Part shown: positions 1 through 13,200 of the stretch, piece by piece
How positions within the stretch are numbered: the stretch's first letter is position 1
Layout of the letters: the number at the start of each line of letters is the position of its first letter
Assembly (NCBI GenBank): GCA_008330645.1
Contig: VLTN01000043.1
Span: 245,114-309,113 of the forward strand
Origin: Cafeteria roenbergensis
Lineage: Eukaryota > Sar > Bigyra > Bicosoecida > Cafeteriaceae
Direction of reading: 5' to 3'
DNA length: 64,000 bases
Notes under the pieces: model-generated
Told to the model about the DNA's origin: nothing
Databases searched by the model: none
What the model saw: only the letters and a program-made list of their open reading frames with translations
Position numbers and translations under genes: made by a program

Positions 1-523
1 GGCACGGCGGCGCAGTTGTGGCTGAGAGTTGTTTCCGCTCCCGACCCGCGGCTGCGACCTTGCCTCGGTGACCGGCTCGCCTGCGCGGAGCCCCCAACGC
101 AGCTCGTGCAGTCTGTTTGCTCGGGTGGGAACCTGACCGGCAGCTTGGCTCGGACGAAAACGTTCGCGGGTCTTGGGTCGGACAACGAGATGCACATCAC
201 ACAACGAATCGAAACGCCACAGCGCTCTCAGTCGATGCAAAGCCCTGAGCAGGTCCACGAGCGCCGAGGCGAGCAGCTGAGGCCAGCCCTGTGCTTTTAG
301 GGCGCGGCACGCGCCCCCTAAGCCTCGGCGCTGGCACATGCTTCAAGGAGCGCATCGGACTGGGCACATTAGTGGGTCGCAGCTCGTTGCATGATATCAC
401 GAATCATGTGCGGTTTCGGCTCGTGTCCACAGAACGGACTGCATGCTTGTCGAATCACGAACCCCTCTCTTGCGCTGCTGGTAGTTCACTTTGCAGTGCT
501 GGCTAGCTGAGAGTGAGGTGGGG

Positions 524-565
<42 letters not shown>

Positions 566-598
566 AGGAGGGGGGGGGGGGGCGGGAGACGGAGAGGG
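1..598. other. Left-edge region without a supported gene
   Basis: No open frame here has an ATG start, length and composition that persuade me it is a gene. The part next to base 599 is the 3' flank of the giant minus-strand gene and holds a GA/G low-complexity tract. The rest may be intergenic or the end of a gene lying outside the window. Confidence 0.4.
528..582. repeat. GA dinucleotide microsatellite followed by a G run
   Basis: An unbroken GA/AG tract (about 528-562) runs into GGGAGGAG and then a run of thirteen G (570-582). Read on the minus strand it is a C-run followed by a CT tract that starts 16 bases after the stop codon of the giant gene, so it would lie in that gene's 3' UTR as a long pyrimidine tract. 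Such tracts are prone to length change and assembly error. Confidence 0.9.
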
Positions 599-1270
599 TC
601 ACTGCTTGAGGAGAGGAACTGCCCTTCTCGGGCGAAGAAGTGGGTTGTCCGCGGGGACAACCTGAGCTCCGCTCCGGGCACGGCCTGCGGCTGCAGCTGC
701 ATCCAACGTCAGCATGGAGCGTGGTCGTTGTCCGTCTTTGAGGTCGGCTCGAGCACCGAGTCCAGCAGGAGAAGTGGCCTTTGCATCAGGCGAGGCGGAC
801 AGGGTGGCGGTGTGGGATGCGGCCGCCGAAAGCAAAGGCGAGAACCCCACGGGAGTGACATCGCCTGCGTGAGGAGAGCGAAGTGGGGAACCAATGGCTC
901 CCTGCGATCCTTCGCTCAGTGTCCGTGACGACTCTTGGCTCCTTTCGTCTTCACGGGTTGAAAAGCCTGAAGAAAGGCGTCCTCCAGACGCAGCAGCAGC
1001 AATGGTGGTCGGCCGGCGACTGCCTGGCCCAGCCTTAGCAGAGCCAACAGACACATTTTGCCGTTTCCCCTGGCCCCTGCCTCCGCCAGACTGCAGCATG
1101 GGGTTCGCGAACTGAGCCATGCGGTTCACTTGCTGCTCAAGATGGTCTCCGCGCGCTGTTGTCCCGCGCTTGGCGTTGCCAGGGGACGGCCTGGCTCGTT
1201 CACCAGCGCTATCGCCTGTGCACATGGCCGTCGATGACACCCGCCGCCCACACTCGCAACTGATGAACAG
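599..1270 (-). other. Cytosolic tail of the giant protein
   Basis: The last roughly 220 residues follow the final hydrophobic helix and open with a Cys/Arg motif (CECGRR). They are rich in Ser, Arg, Gly and Ala and have no hydrophobic segment, as expected for an intracellular tail. Several R-x-x-S-type sites could be phosphorylated; this is inference. No known domain is recognised. Confidence 0.6.
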
Positions 1271-4200
1271 CTTCGCCACGGGTCCGAACTGAAGGAGCAC
1301 AAGAGCCAGCAGCAGCAACGCGAGCAGCACTTGGATTGCGTAAGCCAGTCCCCCGACGGCTCTCAGGGTTGGCGATTCCTCCGTTTCGTGAGGAGGCACG
1401 AGGGCAAGGACCAGCACCAGGACCACGCTGCGAGCCGCAGCCGTTGCGATCGCCACAGTGCGCGAAAAGCGGAATGCGAAGCCCTGCGTGGCGGCCAGCC
1501 ACGCCAGAAGCGCCACCTGCTTCGAAAGCATCGTCCCGACCTGCACAGCGGGGTACTTGGAGAGGCCAACCAGGAGGGCGGCTGTCGCAAACTTGTCGAC
1601 GAGGAGCACGGATGGGAGCGACCGCCCCGCGCAAGTTGCGTGGTTGAGTCTGCCGGTGGGGTCCGTGAGCCGGACCCCATGGCTGCTGTACGCAAACCCG
1701 CGTGGAAGCAACGCAGGGGGCTGCGTAACCAAAGGCCGCGGACCCTTGCACAGGCGCAGGCACCTGCCGAACGGCCGAGTGCGGCACCCGGACAAGGTCA
1801 CAAGTGCGAAGCACCCCACGACCAGCAGTCCCAGCGAAGCCCATCCGAGCAAAGGCCCGCCGGCTCCGGAAGCACACGGCTGCCGCGCAGCCTCGGCAAG
1901 GGACAGCATTGCAACAGTCAAGAAGAACAACACCACCGTGTTGACGGCGGTCCGCGCGAAGGCGTCCCAGAGCGCAGGTGCGGGAGAAAACCTGGGCCTG
2001 TCGTCTGCTCGAGAACTCAGCTCGCTGGCCCGCCCCGCCCTCACACGGCTGGCTGTTGTCGCCAGCGATCGGCGTGACTCGTTGGCTACGTCAGCCTTTG
2101 AGCTCGAGGTTCTGTGAAGGATGCAGCAGCGGGCGACTCCCATGGCTCCGAAGAATGCGCCGATCACAGCTTGAAGCGCCACGAGCGAAACCAATGCCAC
2201 GGCAAGGAGCGCCTGGGCGGGGACAGACGCCATGATAGACATCACGGAGAGCGCGTGCGGGGCCTGCGCCCCGCAGCCCCAAGAGGTCAGCGTGCCGACA
2301 GGGTCGTCGGGGAATGCCTGCCAGGCGCTATCGCACCCGCCGTCGGTCGCCAGCGCAAGCGAGCTGTTGGGTTGCCCGGCGGAGGCGCCAGGCGCCGTCT
2401 GCGAAACGCTGATTTGGAGGGCCGGCTGCACGAAGTTCCACAGCCAGCCCAGAATGCCAGTGGAGGCAAGCAGAAGTTGTCCGTCGAGCTTGAGCAAGGG
2501 CGGCATGGCCACGTGCAACAGCGACAGCGCGACGGCGAACTGGCCGTGGTCTGCAACATCGAGGACGCCCGCGCCGAATGCGGCCACGGCTGGCAGGACT
2601 GCCGTCACGGTTGCGAAGCTGCCAGAGTGCAACGGGGCCTTTCCGCTCGCGGCTCGGCACTGATCGATTGTCCCCTGCGCGAGCGCTGCCGCTGCGGCAA
2701 CGCCAAGCAGGACTGGATGGATCCAGGCCATGATCGACTCCAACTCCGTGGCCTGGCCAAAGTCGGCAACCGGGAGATGCGGACACTGGGGCGCGTCGCG
2801 AACGACGAACTCGCCAGCGGATCCTTGTTCTCTGACGCAAATCCCGAACTTGGTTGCATTCGAGGAGAGACCTTCCGGATCGACGATGGAGCACCCCGTG
2901 CACCCCAGCGCCATTTCCAAGCCCGAGCATACACCACGGCAAACCGCCTCGCCCCCAAAGTCGGGCGACGCCGCATTGGCGTCCAGTGCTGCGGAAATCT
3001 CCATCGGGCCGCTGGAAGGGCTGCCAGACGCAAAAGCGGTGCCGTTCCACAGCGACGACGAACTGTTCGTGGTGGCGCTGCGCAATCGCTTGAGCACCGA
3101 GTCGCGCTGCATTGGCCCGCTGATTGCCCATCCTCCCTCTGGCGGCGGAACCAGTACTGAGACCAGGACTGTGGTGCCAGGAGCGACGGTGGCGGACGCC
3201 GAAGCCGGCCTGCCCGCCTCCCACAATGCCCGCTGTGGCGCCGTTCCGGCCTCCAGCACGCGCGCTCCAGTCGCACGTGTGCCGGACAACTCGTACCCTG
3301 CCGCGTCTGCCAGTCCCTGCGTCACCCTCCACGCCAGTTGCGCCGCGGAGATTCTTGCGCCTGCCGCCGGCGCGGCAATCGGGCTGCTGCTGCTCACTTC
3401 GACGGGAACAGTCACGCGGACTCCGCACCCTTGCCTGCTGGCTTCTGCTGACTCCGGGCACAGGCCGCACTCATCCAGCACTACGTCACTGTCGTCTCCC
3501 GCGGCACAGCAAGTACCCGCCACGTCCAGGTCGGTAGAGCAGCCCTTTGCCGCAGTGTCCGCGGAATCAGAGTCCAGGCTGACGAACGCTCGCACTGGGA
3601 ACGACATGGTCGCGATTGTGGCGCCCCCACCTGCTGGCTGCGCGCTGAAGACCAGCTGGAATCCGGACCCTACCACGGAGCCAGAGCTTGCGACGCGAAT
3701 GCCGGAGAAGTCGGCCACGCCTCCCGTGGCGCGGACGCTTGTTCCGCCGCCGCGCTGCGTGACGCGGGCCACAGCTTCAAGTCCAGCAACTTCCGTTTGC
3801 TCCGCGCTCGAAAAGAGTGAAATGTGGACCACGGTGCTGGAGTCTGTGGTCACGCGCTCTCCGTTGTCGTCCACGAGCTCCACGAGCGGCGAAGGCGACA
3901 GCGTCTCACCTTGGATCAACGCCCCACACGAGGCAACCACTCGCAGCCCAGTGGCAGCTCCGGCCTGGCCTGACACCTTGTAGAGACCTGTCGACGCGTA
4001 GAACGGCTCTGCCGTTGACCAAGGCCCAGTCTGACTACCTGAGGCCGAGTACTGCAGCAAGAGCAAGACCGGGCCGCGACTACAGGCAGGCACTGCACAG
4101 GTCACGAAGTCGTCGCCGGGCGGGTCGCACGTGCCTGCTGCAGTTCCGTCAACCCGCTGCCTGGACTGGACGTCGGCAGCAACCACCCGGTACATGGCCG

Positions 4201-7200
4201 ACGAGGAAACGTCAAAGTCCCCGCCTTTGAATGTGATGCTGCTGGCTGTCCCGCCAGACATGCCGCCTGCGGGCTCCGATGACGTCACGTACGGCGTGCC
4301 CGCTGTGATGACCGAGCTGGACGACCCTTGCAGGAAGCCCATGCTCGCCAGCCCGCTAGCGCCCCAGTCGGCTGCCTGGGAGCTGCCCTGCCCCGTGGTC
4401 CCCGCTGTCGACGCAGACCCGCTGGCCGAGCTGGTGCCTGCCTGTGACGTGCTGGACGCTGCAGCAGAGCTAGGCACGACCACTCTGGCATCCGACGTCG
4501 TCAACCTGAGGGCACAGCGTCCGAAGGCGCAGAATCCGCTCAGGCAATCGGACGCCTGCGTGCAAGAGTGCTCGAGAGGGCATGGGGCGCAGGCTCCGCC
4601 ACACTGGCCTGGGGAGCAGGCAGATGCGGGCTGGCACACGCCCCCCAGGCAGGACTTGGAAACGCAGTCGGTGGCAGCGGAGCAGCGAGCGAACACCGAG
4701 CAGAGGCGCGCGGTGCCACAAACAGCGCCACAGTCCAGGTCCGCTTCCCTCCCTTCCTGCCAAATGCCGTCGAAGCACGACCCGGTCCCGCAGGTCCCGA
4801 GGCTTGCGCCCGAGAACGCAAAGCGGCACTCGCCCGAGGCGCACTGCGAGGCTTGGGAGCAAGCGCCCCCGACGCCAGTCGGGCCGCAAGCTGGTCCAAC
4901 GTCCACAGCTAGCTCCCCAGGGTCAAGGCGGCCGTTGGAGCAGTTGGAGGGGAGAGAGCACGTCCCGGCGCGGCAGAGGGACCCTTGCATGCAGTCCGAG
5001 TCGACGAGGCAGTCCGACCTGGGCGGGCAGGCCGCCTCGCAGCTCCCTCCGCCGTCCACGCAAGACTCGTCTCCGGACAGCACGCCATCCGCGCAGTGCT
5101 CCTGTGTGCACCGGGCCGAGGCTGGGTTGCAGAACCCTGACAGGCATTGCGCCGAGGCACGGCAGGCACGGCCGCTGGCAAGGAGAGAGCCGCACGGGCC
5201 TCCTAGGTCGACGGCCGTCTCGCCGAGAGCGCTGTCGAGCACGCCGTTGTTGCAGTGGTCGGCAGGCATGGCACACAGCAATGTGAACGGATCCCGGGAG
5301 CCGGTCACGCACGCGGCGTCCGAGGGCGCGGCCTGGCCTGCTTCACACTTGGGACACCCGGCCTCGCCGCAGCGGTTCTCGCAGGTGCTCACGCAGGTGC
5401 GGGACGAGCAGCGAAGGCCTGGGCCGCAGTCTGTTGACGCGTCGCACTCTCCTCCCTCGGGACAGGCCCCGCAGAGGCCTCCACATGTGCCGTTGAACAA
5501 CGGGCAGAAGACCGCCGACCCAGCATCACCGGCTGAGCTGGATCCCGCTTCCAATCGTGCCGAGCCCGACGAGATGTTCCGCATGGCCTCAATCGACAGC
5601 CTCGCGCAGAGTCCGCCGCTGCACGACCCACCGAGGCATGCAGCGTTGGTGGTGCAGCGGTCGCCAGGCAGGCACTGCGGACAGCCGGACGAAGGCTCGC
5701 CGCAATCCACCCCTTGCTCCAGCCCGTCGCGGATGCCATTGTAGCAGCTAGGCGCCTGGCACACGCCGCCCGTGCACTGCCCTTCGCATTGGGCATGCGA
5801 GGTGCAGGACACACCGGGCTTACAGAGACTGCAGCGCGGCCCGCCACAGTCTCCGCCGGGAGCCTCGTCAGCTTGGGCGATGCCATCGCTGCAAGACGGT
5901 GCCGCACAGAAGCCGCCGGAGCACGACTTGGAGGCACAGTCTGCTCCCACGGTGCAGCGCGAGCCCGCAGAGCAGCGAGCACAGCTGGTCTGGCCGCCGC
6001 AGTCCACACCGGTTTCGTCGCCATTCCGCCTCCCGTCAAAGCAGCTGGGGGGCTCGCACCGTTTTGCCAGCGGGTTGCAGTTGCCTGAGGTGCAGTCGCG
6101 ATCCAGCTGGCACGACGCGAAGTCGCCGCACGCTGGGCAGGTCGGGCCTCCGCCGTCGACGCATGTCTCTTCGCCGCCCTTGACTCCGTCAGTGCACGTG
6201 GGAAGCGGAGCGCAGACGCCGGACACACACAATGCAGTTGAGCAATCGTCCGCGGACGCGCACTTCCGCCCCACTGCGCAAAGGCTGCAGGCGTTGACAC
6301 TCGAGGGCACCAACGAGCCAGCGGTACCGCAGTCCACGTCGGTCTCGCGAGAGGGGTCCAGGATCCCGTCGCTGCAGGTTGGGGCCTGGCACGTTGCGTT
6401 GGTGCATGCGCCTCCCGTCGAGCAGTCTGCGGCAACAAGGCAGGACTCGCCAAGCTGGCACTGGTGCTCACCGGGGCGCCTGTCCACGCAGGGCTCCTCC
6501 CCGTTGCGCACCCCGTCGCTGAGCGAAGCCGGGGCGCAGACTCCTGGGTTAGCGCTGGTGAGGTCCCCTTGGGCCGCCCCCACTGCCCTGCACACCAGGG
6601 AGCGGCACTGGCGATCAAACACGCAAGCGCCAAAGTCTGCCACGTTTGTGGTGGAGTTGTCGACGAGCTGAGGGGCCGTCGCACCTCCTCCGCTGCCGCC
6701 TGTTCCAGGACTCAGGGAGCTCGCCTTGCAAGTGCCCATGAAGCAAACCAGTCCTGTAGCACAATCGCTGGAAGCCAGGCAGGCCGAGCCGGAGTGGCAG
6801 CCGCTGCAGTTCCCACCGCAATCGACGTCCGTCTCAAAGTAGGCCTCGCCAAACACCCCTTGCTGAATGCCATCTGAGCACGATGGCGCCTGGCACACCC
6901 CACCCGAGCATACCTGGCTCGCGCAGTCGGAGGCAGTTTCGCAGGACGCATTGTTCGCGCACTTATCTGCGCAAGCTGGCCCGCCGCCGTCGATGCAAGT
7001 CTCCAAGCCGTTGAGCAGGCCGTCCGAGCAGGTGGGCACCTCGCAAGCCTGGGTAAAAGGCGAGCAAAACATTTCCCCTGCACAGACAGAATCGTCGCCG
7101 TCGCACGGTGACTTCTCCGGGCACGGCTGGAACGGACAAGGGCCCCCCTTGCCGGAGCAGTCGACACCGGCCTCGCGGACGCCGCCCGGACTGTTCCGCA

Positions 7201-10200
7201 CGCCGTCGCTGCACGTCGCCGCCATGCACACCCCGTACGCCTCCACGCCCGAAACGCAGTTCGACGCCGACCAGCCGGACGGCTGACCCGCAGGGCACAG
7301 CCCGCACGGCCCGACCGCCCCGCTACAGTCCACGCCCAGCTCCGAGTCCGCCTTCACGCCGTCATCGCAGCGCGCCTCCGCGCACGTGCCGTTGGCCGCG
7401 CACACGCCCGACGCGCATACTCGGCCAGCCGTGGCCTGGGTGCACTCGGCCCCGCCGTCGCAGCGGAACCCGCACGCCACCTCGCCGCAGTCGACGCCGA
7501 GCTCGGCCCCGTTGCGCACGCCGTCGCTGCAGGTGGGGGAGTCGCACGTCCCGGAGGTGGCGTTACACACGCCGCTGGAGCAATCGGAGGCACGCGAGCA
7601 CTCCACGCCCGAGTCGCAGGAGGCCGGGCAAGGTCCGCCGCAATCGACGCCGGCCTCGCGGATGCCGCCCGGACTGTTCCGCACGCCGTCGCTGCACGTC
7701 GCCGCCAGGCACACCCCGTACGCCTCCACGCCCGAAACGCAGTTCGACGCCGACCAGCCGGACGGCTGACCCGCAGGGCACAGCCCGCACGGCCCGACCG
7801 CCCCGCTACAGTCCACGCCCAGCTCCGAGTCCGCCTTCACGCCGTCATCGCAGCGCGCCTCCGCGCACGTGCCGTTGGCCGCGCACACGCCCGACGCGCA
7901 TACTCGGCCAGCCGTGGCCCGGGTGCACTCGGCCCCGCCGTCGCAGCGGAACCCGCACGCCACCTCGCCGCAGTCGACGCCGAGCTCGGCCCCGTTGCGC
8001 ACGCCGTCGCTGCAGGTGGGGGAGTCGCACGTCCCGGAGGTGGCGTTGCACACGCCGCTGGAGCAATCGGAGGCACGCGAGCACTCCACGCCCGGGTCGC
8101 AGGAGGCCAGGCAAGGTCCGCCGCAATCGACGCCGGCCTCGCGGACGCCGCCCGGACTGTTCCGCACGCCGTCGCTGCACGTCGCCGCCAGGCACACCCC
8201 GTACGCCTCCACGCCCGAAACGCAGTTCGACGCCGACCAGCCGGACGGCTGACCCGCAGGACACAGCCCGCACGGCCCGACCGCCCCGCTACAGTCCACG
8301 CCCAGCTCCGAGTCCGCCTTCACGCCGTCGTCGCAGCGCGCCTCCGCACACGTGCCGTTGGCCGCGCACACGCCCGACGCGCATACTCGGCCAGCCGTGG
8401 CCCGGGTGCACTCGGCCCCGCCGTCGCAGCGGAACCCGCACGCCACCTCGCCGCAGTCGACGCCGAGCTCGGCCCCGTTGCGCACGCCGTCGCTGCAGGT
8501 GGGGGAGTCGCACGTCCCGGAGGTGGCGTTGCACACGCCGCTGGAGCAATCAGAGGCACGCGTGCACTCCACGCCGGGGTCGCAGGAGGCCGGGCAAGGT
8601 CCGCCGCAATCGACGCCGGCCTCGCGGACGCCGCCCGGACTGTTCCGCACGCCGTCGCTGCACGTCGCCGCCATGCACACCCCGTACGCCTCCACGCCCG
8701 AAACGCAGTTCGACGCCGACCAGCCGGACGGCTGACCCGCAGGACACAGCCCGCACGGCCCGACCGCCCCGCTGCAGTCCACGCCCAGCTCCGAGTCCGC
8801 CTTCACGCCGTCGTCGCAGCGCGCCTCCGCGCACGTGCCGTTGGCCGCGCACACGCCCGACGCGCATACTCGGCCAGCCGTGACCCGGGTGCACTCGGCC
8901 CCGCCGTCGCAGCGGAACCCGCACGCCACCTCGCCGCAGTCGACGCCGAGCTCGGCCCCGTTGCGCACGCCGTCGCTGCAGGTGGGGGAGTCGCACGTCC
9001 CGGAGGTGGCGTTGCACACGCCGCTGGCACACTCGGGCCCGAACGTGCACTGCGCGAGGGTCGAACACGGCGAGCACGGGCTGGAGCCCCCGTTGCATTT
9101 CGTGGTCCCTGCCGGACATCCGACGTTTCCGCCCTCGGGCTCGGGTTGGCAGCGCCCAGCGGAGCACCTGCTGCTGGCACAGTCGGCGTCGACGCGGCAA
9201 GTGCTGTGGTCTGGGCAGCGAGCGTCACACACGCCGCCGCAGTCCGTCCCTGCCTCCGCTGCCGCCTTGATCCCGTCGGAACAAGACTCGGCGAGACAAT
9301 TGCCGTCGGCACCACAGTTGCCGCTGCTGCAGTCCGTTCCAAGAGTGCACTCCGAACCGGCGCTGCAGGGCGCAGGGCAAGGCCCGCCACAGTCGACACC
9401 AGCCTCCTGGGCCAGTCCGTGCCAGTTCCGAACACCGTCACCGCAGGTGGCCTGCGCGCATTTAAGCACTTCAAAGTCGCACAACCCACTCCCAGGAATG
9501 CAGTCTGCATCGCGAGTGCACTCTGCTTTTTCCGTTGTGAATTGCAGCATTGCTCCGGCGGCAGCGTTGCCTGCCGCATCCACGACAGCTCCAGGGGCAA
9601 GCAGGAGCGAATAAGATGCCCCGGACTGCAGACGGCGTTGGGCAGGAACGGCCGCCACGACGATTTCTCGCCCTATGCTCTGGCCTTCCAGTGCCGTGCC
9701 AGCCGCAGTGGCGTGTTCCACCACAGGCAGTGCAGCGACGTCCAGTCCAGCGAACGCCAGCGGGACAGCGACGGTCGATCCGCTAGAATCCAGCGCCGTG
9801 GCGTTGGCGTTTCCGCTGCCGGCTGCCCGCGCTGCTACGGCAGCGGCAGGGCCAGTCAATCGAATCCACGTCGCAAACTCGGAGGCGAGCTGCACCTGGC
9901 GCACCGCCTCCGCGAATGAGGTCGGTGCAGCCGCGCCCGGCGGCCACCAAACCACGGCAAGCGCGCCGGCGCCTGTGAACAGCGGGGCTGGCTGCTTTGA
10001 GAGCACCACGTCCTCCGAGAACCGAAGAGAGACTTGCGCAAGCGCGGAGCTTGCAATGGTCCATCCGCTGGCGGGGGATGACGAGACCAAGACTGGGGCA
10101 GACTCATCCGCCTGCGTGCGGACTCGCCACGCAGACGCCCCCGAGTTCGGAAGCAACGACGACGCTGCCACCGGGTTGCCTGCGACATCCTTGACAAATT

Positions 10201-13200
10201 GCGGCCCGCTTAGCAGAATGGCGAACCATGTCTTGGACCGTGCGAGCGACGCGCTGCCGAGGGTCACGACCAGGGACGGAGTGCCAGCTCCCCGGAACCG
10301 ACCCGGAGCAACTGCAAATGCGGCCTCGTCGGTGAGCTCTGCCTCGCTTGACTTCTCGGGGTCCACCGCATTCGCCTGCTCAACGGTTTCGACGCTGGGA
10401 GGCAGGGCGTAGATTCGCAGCACGGCAGAATCGGCGACTGTCACTGCTTCGCTGAAGGTGAGAGAGACAAAACTTGCCTCTGCGTCAACGCTTGCCGAGC
10501 CTTGGGCCGGTGTGACTGTGACCAGCGAAGGAGGGGACACGTCTTCAATCGTGAACTCGAGCGCACGTTGGGCAGACGCTGCTGCGGCAGCGGTGTCGCT
10601 GACGAACCGCGGGTCTGGCAGTCCCGGAAGCTCGTTTCCTGCAACATCCACCACTGCACCGGCCGAGAGTGTGACCGCAACCTTCGCCTGCTCGGGGATG
10701 GGCCCTCTTGCTGCCGGCCAAGAGACGGTCAGGGTGGCATCGTCAACTGTCAGGGACTCGGCAATTGCTTCGGCAGAATCAGCCCCCAGATCCACGCTGA
10801 GCAGTGATTGGCCAGGGGTCGCAGCGACGGCGATGGTGCCGGAAGCACCCAAGCGGATGGCTTCGTTGAACTGCAAGGTCACCTTTGCCAGCGACTGGGA
10901 AGCTCCCGTGGCAGCATGGTGCGGGACCGAAGCCCGCAACATTGGCGCCGTGCTGTCCGGTGCGGTCGTGAAGGCCCAGTCGCCCGCCTGAATCCCCGGA
11001 AGCGCGTTGCCGCTCCCGTCGACGAACGCGCCGTCGGCCATCGTGACGTAGTATCGAGCGTACGTCTTCGAGATGGCAGCTCCCTGAAGCCAAAGAACGA
11101 CGGAAGACGAATGGACTGATACATCTGCTGCTGCCCGCACCCGGAGCTCTGCAACCGGTGAGGATGTGTCTGTGGCATCCCAAACCTTCACTGTCGGGCC
11201 TTGCGGACCAGAAACAACCGTTACTGGCCCTGGGAACACCGCCTCAGATACGTCAATCTGCAAACGTCGAAGGCCGACATCCACCCCGGATGAACTAGGC
11301 TCAGGGGTGAGGCCCGACACGATGGGCGCAGTCCAGTCTGCCATTGCAAACTCGTCCCCAGCCGCAGCAGCGCTTGCTTGTTGATTCGGGTTGCCAGCGC
11401 TGTCGAACACGGCGCCGGCCTCCAGCCGGACTCGATACCGTGCACCCGAAACAGCCCACGGGCCTTGGCGTGGCTCGCCCACCAAATTCACCGAAACGCG
11501 GCTTGCGAATTCAACCGTGCCGCTCTGGTCAGCGCCATCTGAGACAGTGACTGCGGCCAATGCCTGTGCCGAAAGAGTCGCTGCAAGGGACCCGTTGCCG
11601 TGGTGCAAAATGGACACAGCCAGCGCAAGGGATGAGTTGATCCTGACACCCTCAGAGACAGTCCACAAAAGCGACGCCGTAGCCGCCGAGCTTGGGTTCA
11701 CGAGGCCCCTGGCGTCTCCCGTGACCTCGAAGCTGGTGATTGTGGGAGGGTAGGTGTCAGGCTCCGCGCGCCAGCATTGCGTGGCTCCCTTAAATGCGTT
11801 TCCAACTGCGTCCAGAACGGCACCCTGAGGCAAGGTCGCGCAAAAGTGCTGCAAGTACACCTGGAGCATTGTTGCTGGCAGTTGAAGCTTCAGCGTGGAG
11901 CCTGCAGCGACCGCAACTCCGGGCTTGGAAAGGTCCACAATCGCAATCGACAGACCAGACGTTGCATCGCGGACTTGCACTGTGCCGTCGCCGCGCATGA
12001 TGGGCTCTGAAAAGGCAAAGGTGAAGGCTCCAAAGCCAAGGTGAACGTTGCTCTCGCCCGCGGAGGGTGTAGACCCGAGGAGCTTGGGAGGCTCAGAGTC
12101 GATGCGGGAAAAGGTCCAGCTCAGCTCCGGCAGAGAGTTTCCTGCACCGTCGGATAAGCATCCTGCAGAAATTGTGGACTTGATCTCCACCGAGCTTACA
12201 GTCAGTTTCGATGCGCTGGCTGCGCTGCCGTTGCGCAAGACTTCGGCAGCACCAAGAACTTCGAGCTTCGAGCCCTGAGTCCAGCTCAGCATCTGGGCGT
12301 CGTGCTGCTCGAGCTCCGTGGCCTCCGAGGAACTGGTCACAGGGCTGAGCGCGCCGCTTGCTGATAGCCGCAGAGCTGACGGTGCTGTCAGCACCTGGGA
12401 CGGATCGCTCAAGTTGGCCGCGACGACGTAGGCCGCTGTCCCTGGCGCCGCAGCCGGGTCCCGCGCCTCCAGCATCCATTGGCACGACGAGTTCACAACG
12501 GACACGAGCTCGGACAGCTGCAAGTTCAGTCGAGGAACTTGACCACGGGGCCAAGAGACGCTCGACGCTCCTGCGTCCGGCCACCGGCCAACAACCTGAG
12601 GGGGCTCGGCATCGGGGGCGGTGTGGAAGCTCCAATCCAGGTCGCGCGCGCCCAGCCACGAGAGACCCGCTGCATCGGCCACCACATCGCCCACAAGATT
12701 CAGCTTGTACTCAGTTGCTGGGGAGCGGATTGCACCGGCAGCAAGCTGAACAGTCAGGGCGGCTCCCGTCGCCAGAGCAGCCTCGCGGTCGAACAAGTCG
12801 ACCGCTTGGCGCAAGGCCCACGAGGTGTTCGCTGTGCGCTCCAACACCTGCAAGGTGCCTCCAGCGGGTACAACGGCTTCGGAGAACAGCAGCGTCACCT
12901 GGCTGAGCTCGAACGCGCGCACGGTTGCGTTGGACCGCAGCGCCGGGATTGCGCCAACAACTCGAGGCGGATTTATGTCGGTGGTTCGAAGCCCCCACGA
13001 CGCGGAGCCCAGCTCTCCTCTGTTTGCATTCCCTGCTAGGTCCTCAACGAACCCCGGCCCGATTCGGACGTGGTAGGCAACTCGGTCCTCAGCCAATGCC
13101 TCGGGAGGCAGGGTCATGTTGACCCAGGTGTAGTGCCCCGGCTCCAGCCCTTGCATCGCAGACTGATCGGCCGTTGCCACGCTCGTGTTGATGGCGCTCG

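Noticed and set aside
7108-8883. A 591-codon plus-strand open frame rich in Arg, Pro and Ser
   Set aside because: It is the antisense shadow of the 483-base repeat: it repeats with the same period, has no domain, and exists because high-GC coding sequence leaves complementary frames open.
7161-9027. Regularly spaced repeat that might suggest a CRISPR-like array
   Set aside because: The unit is 483 bases, contiguous and in frame with a cysteine-rich protein; there are no spacers.
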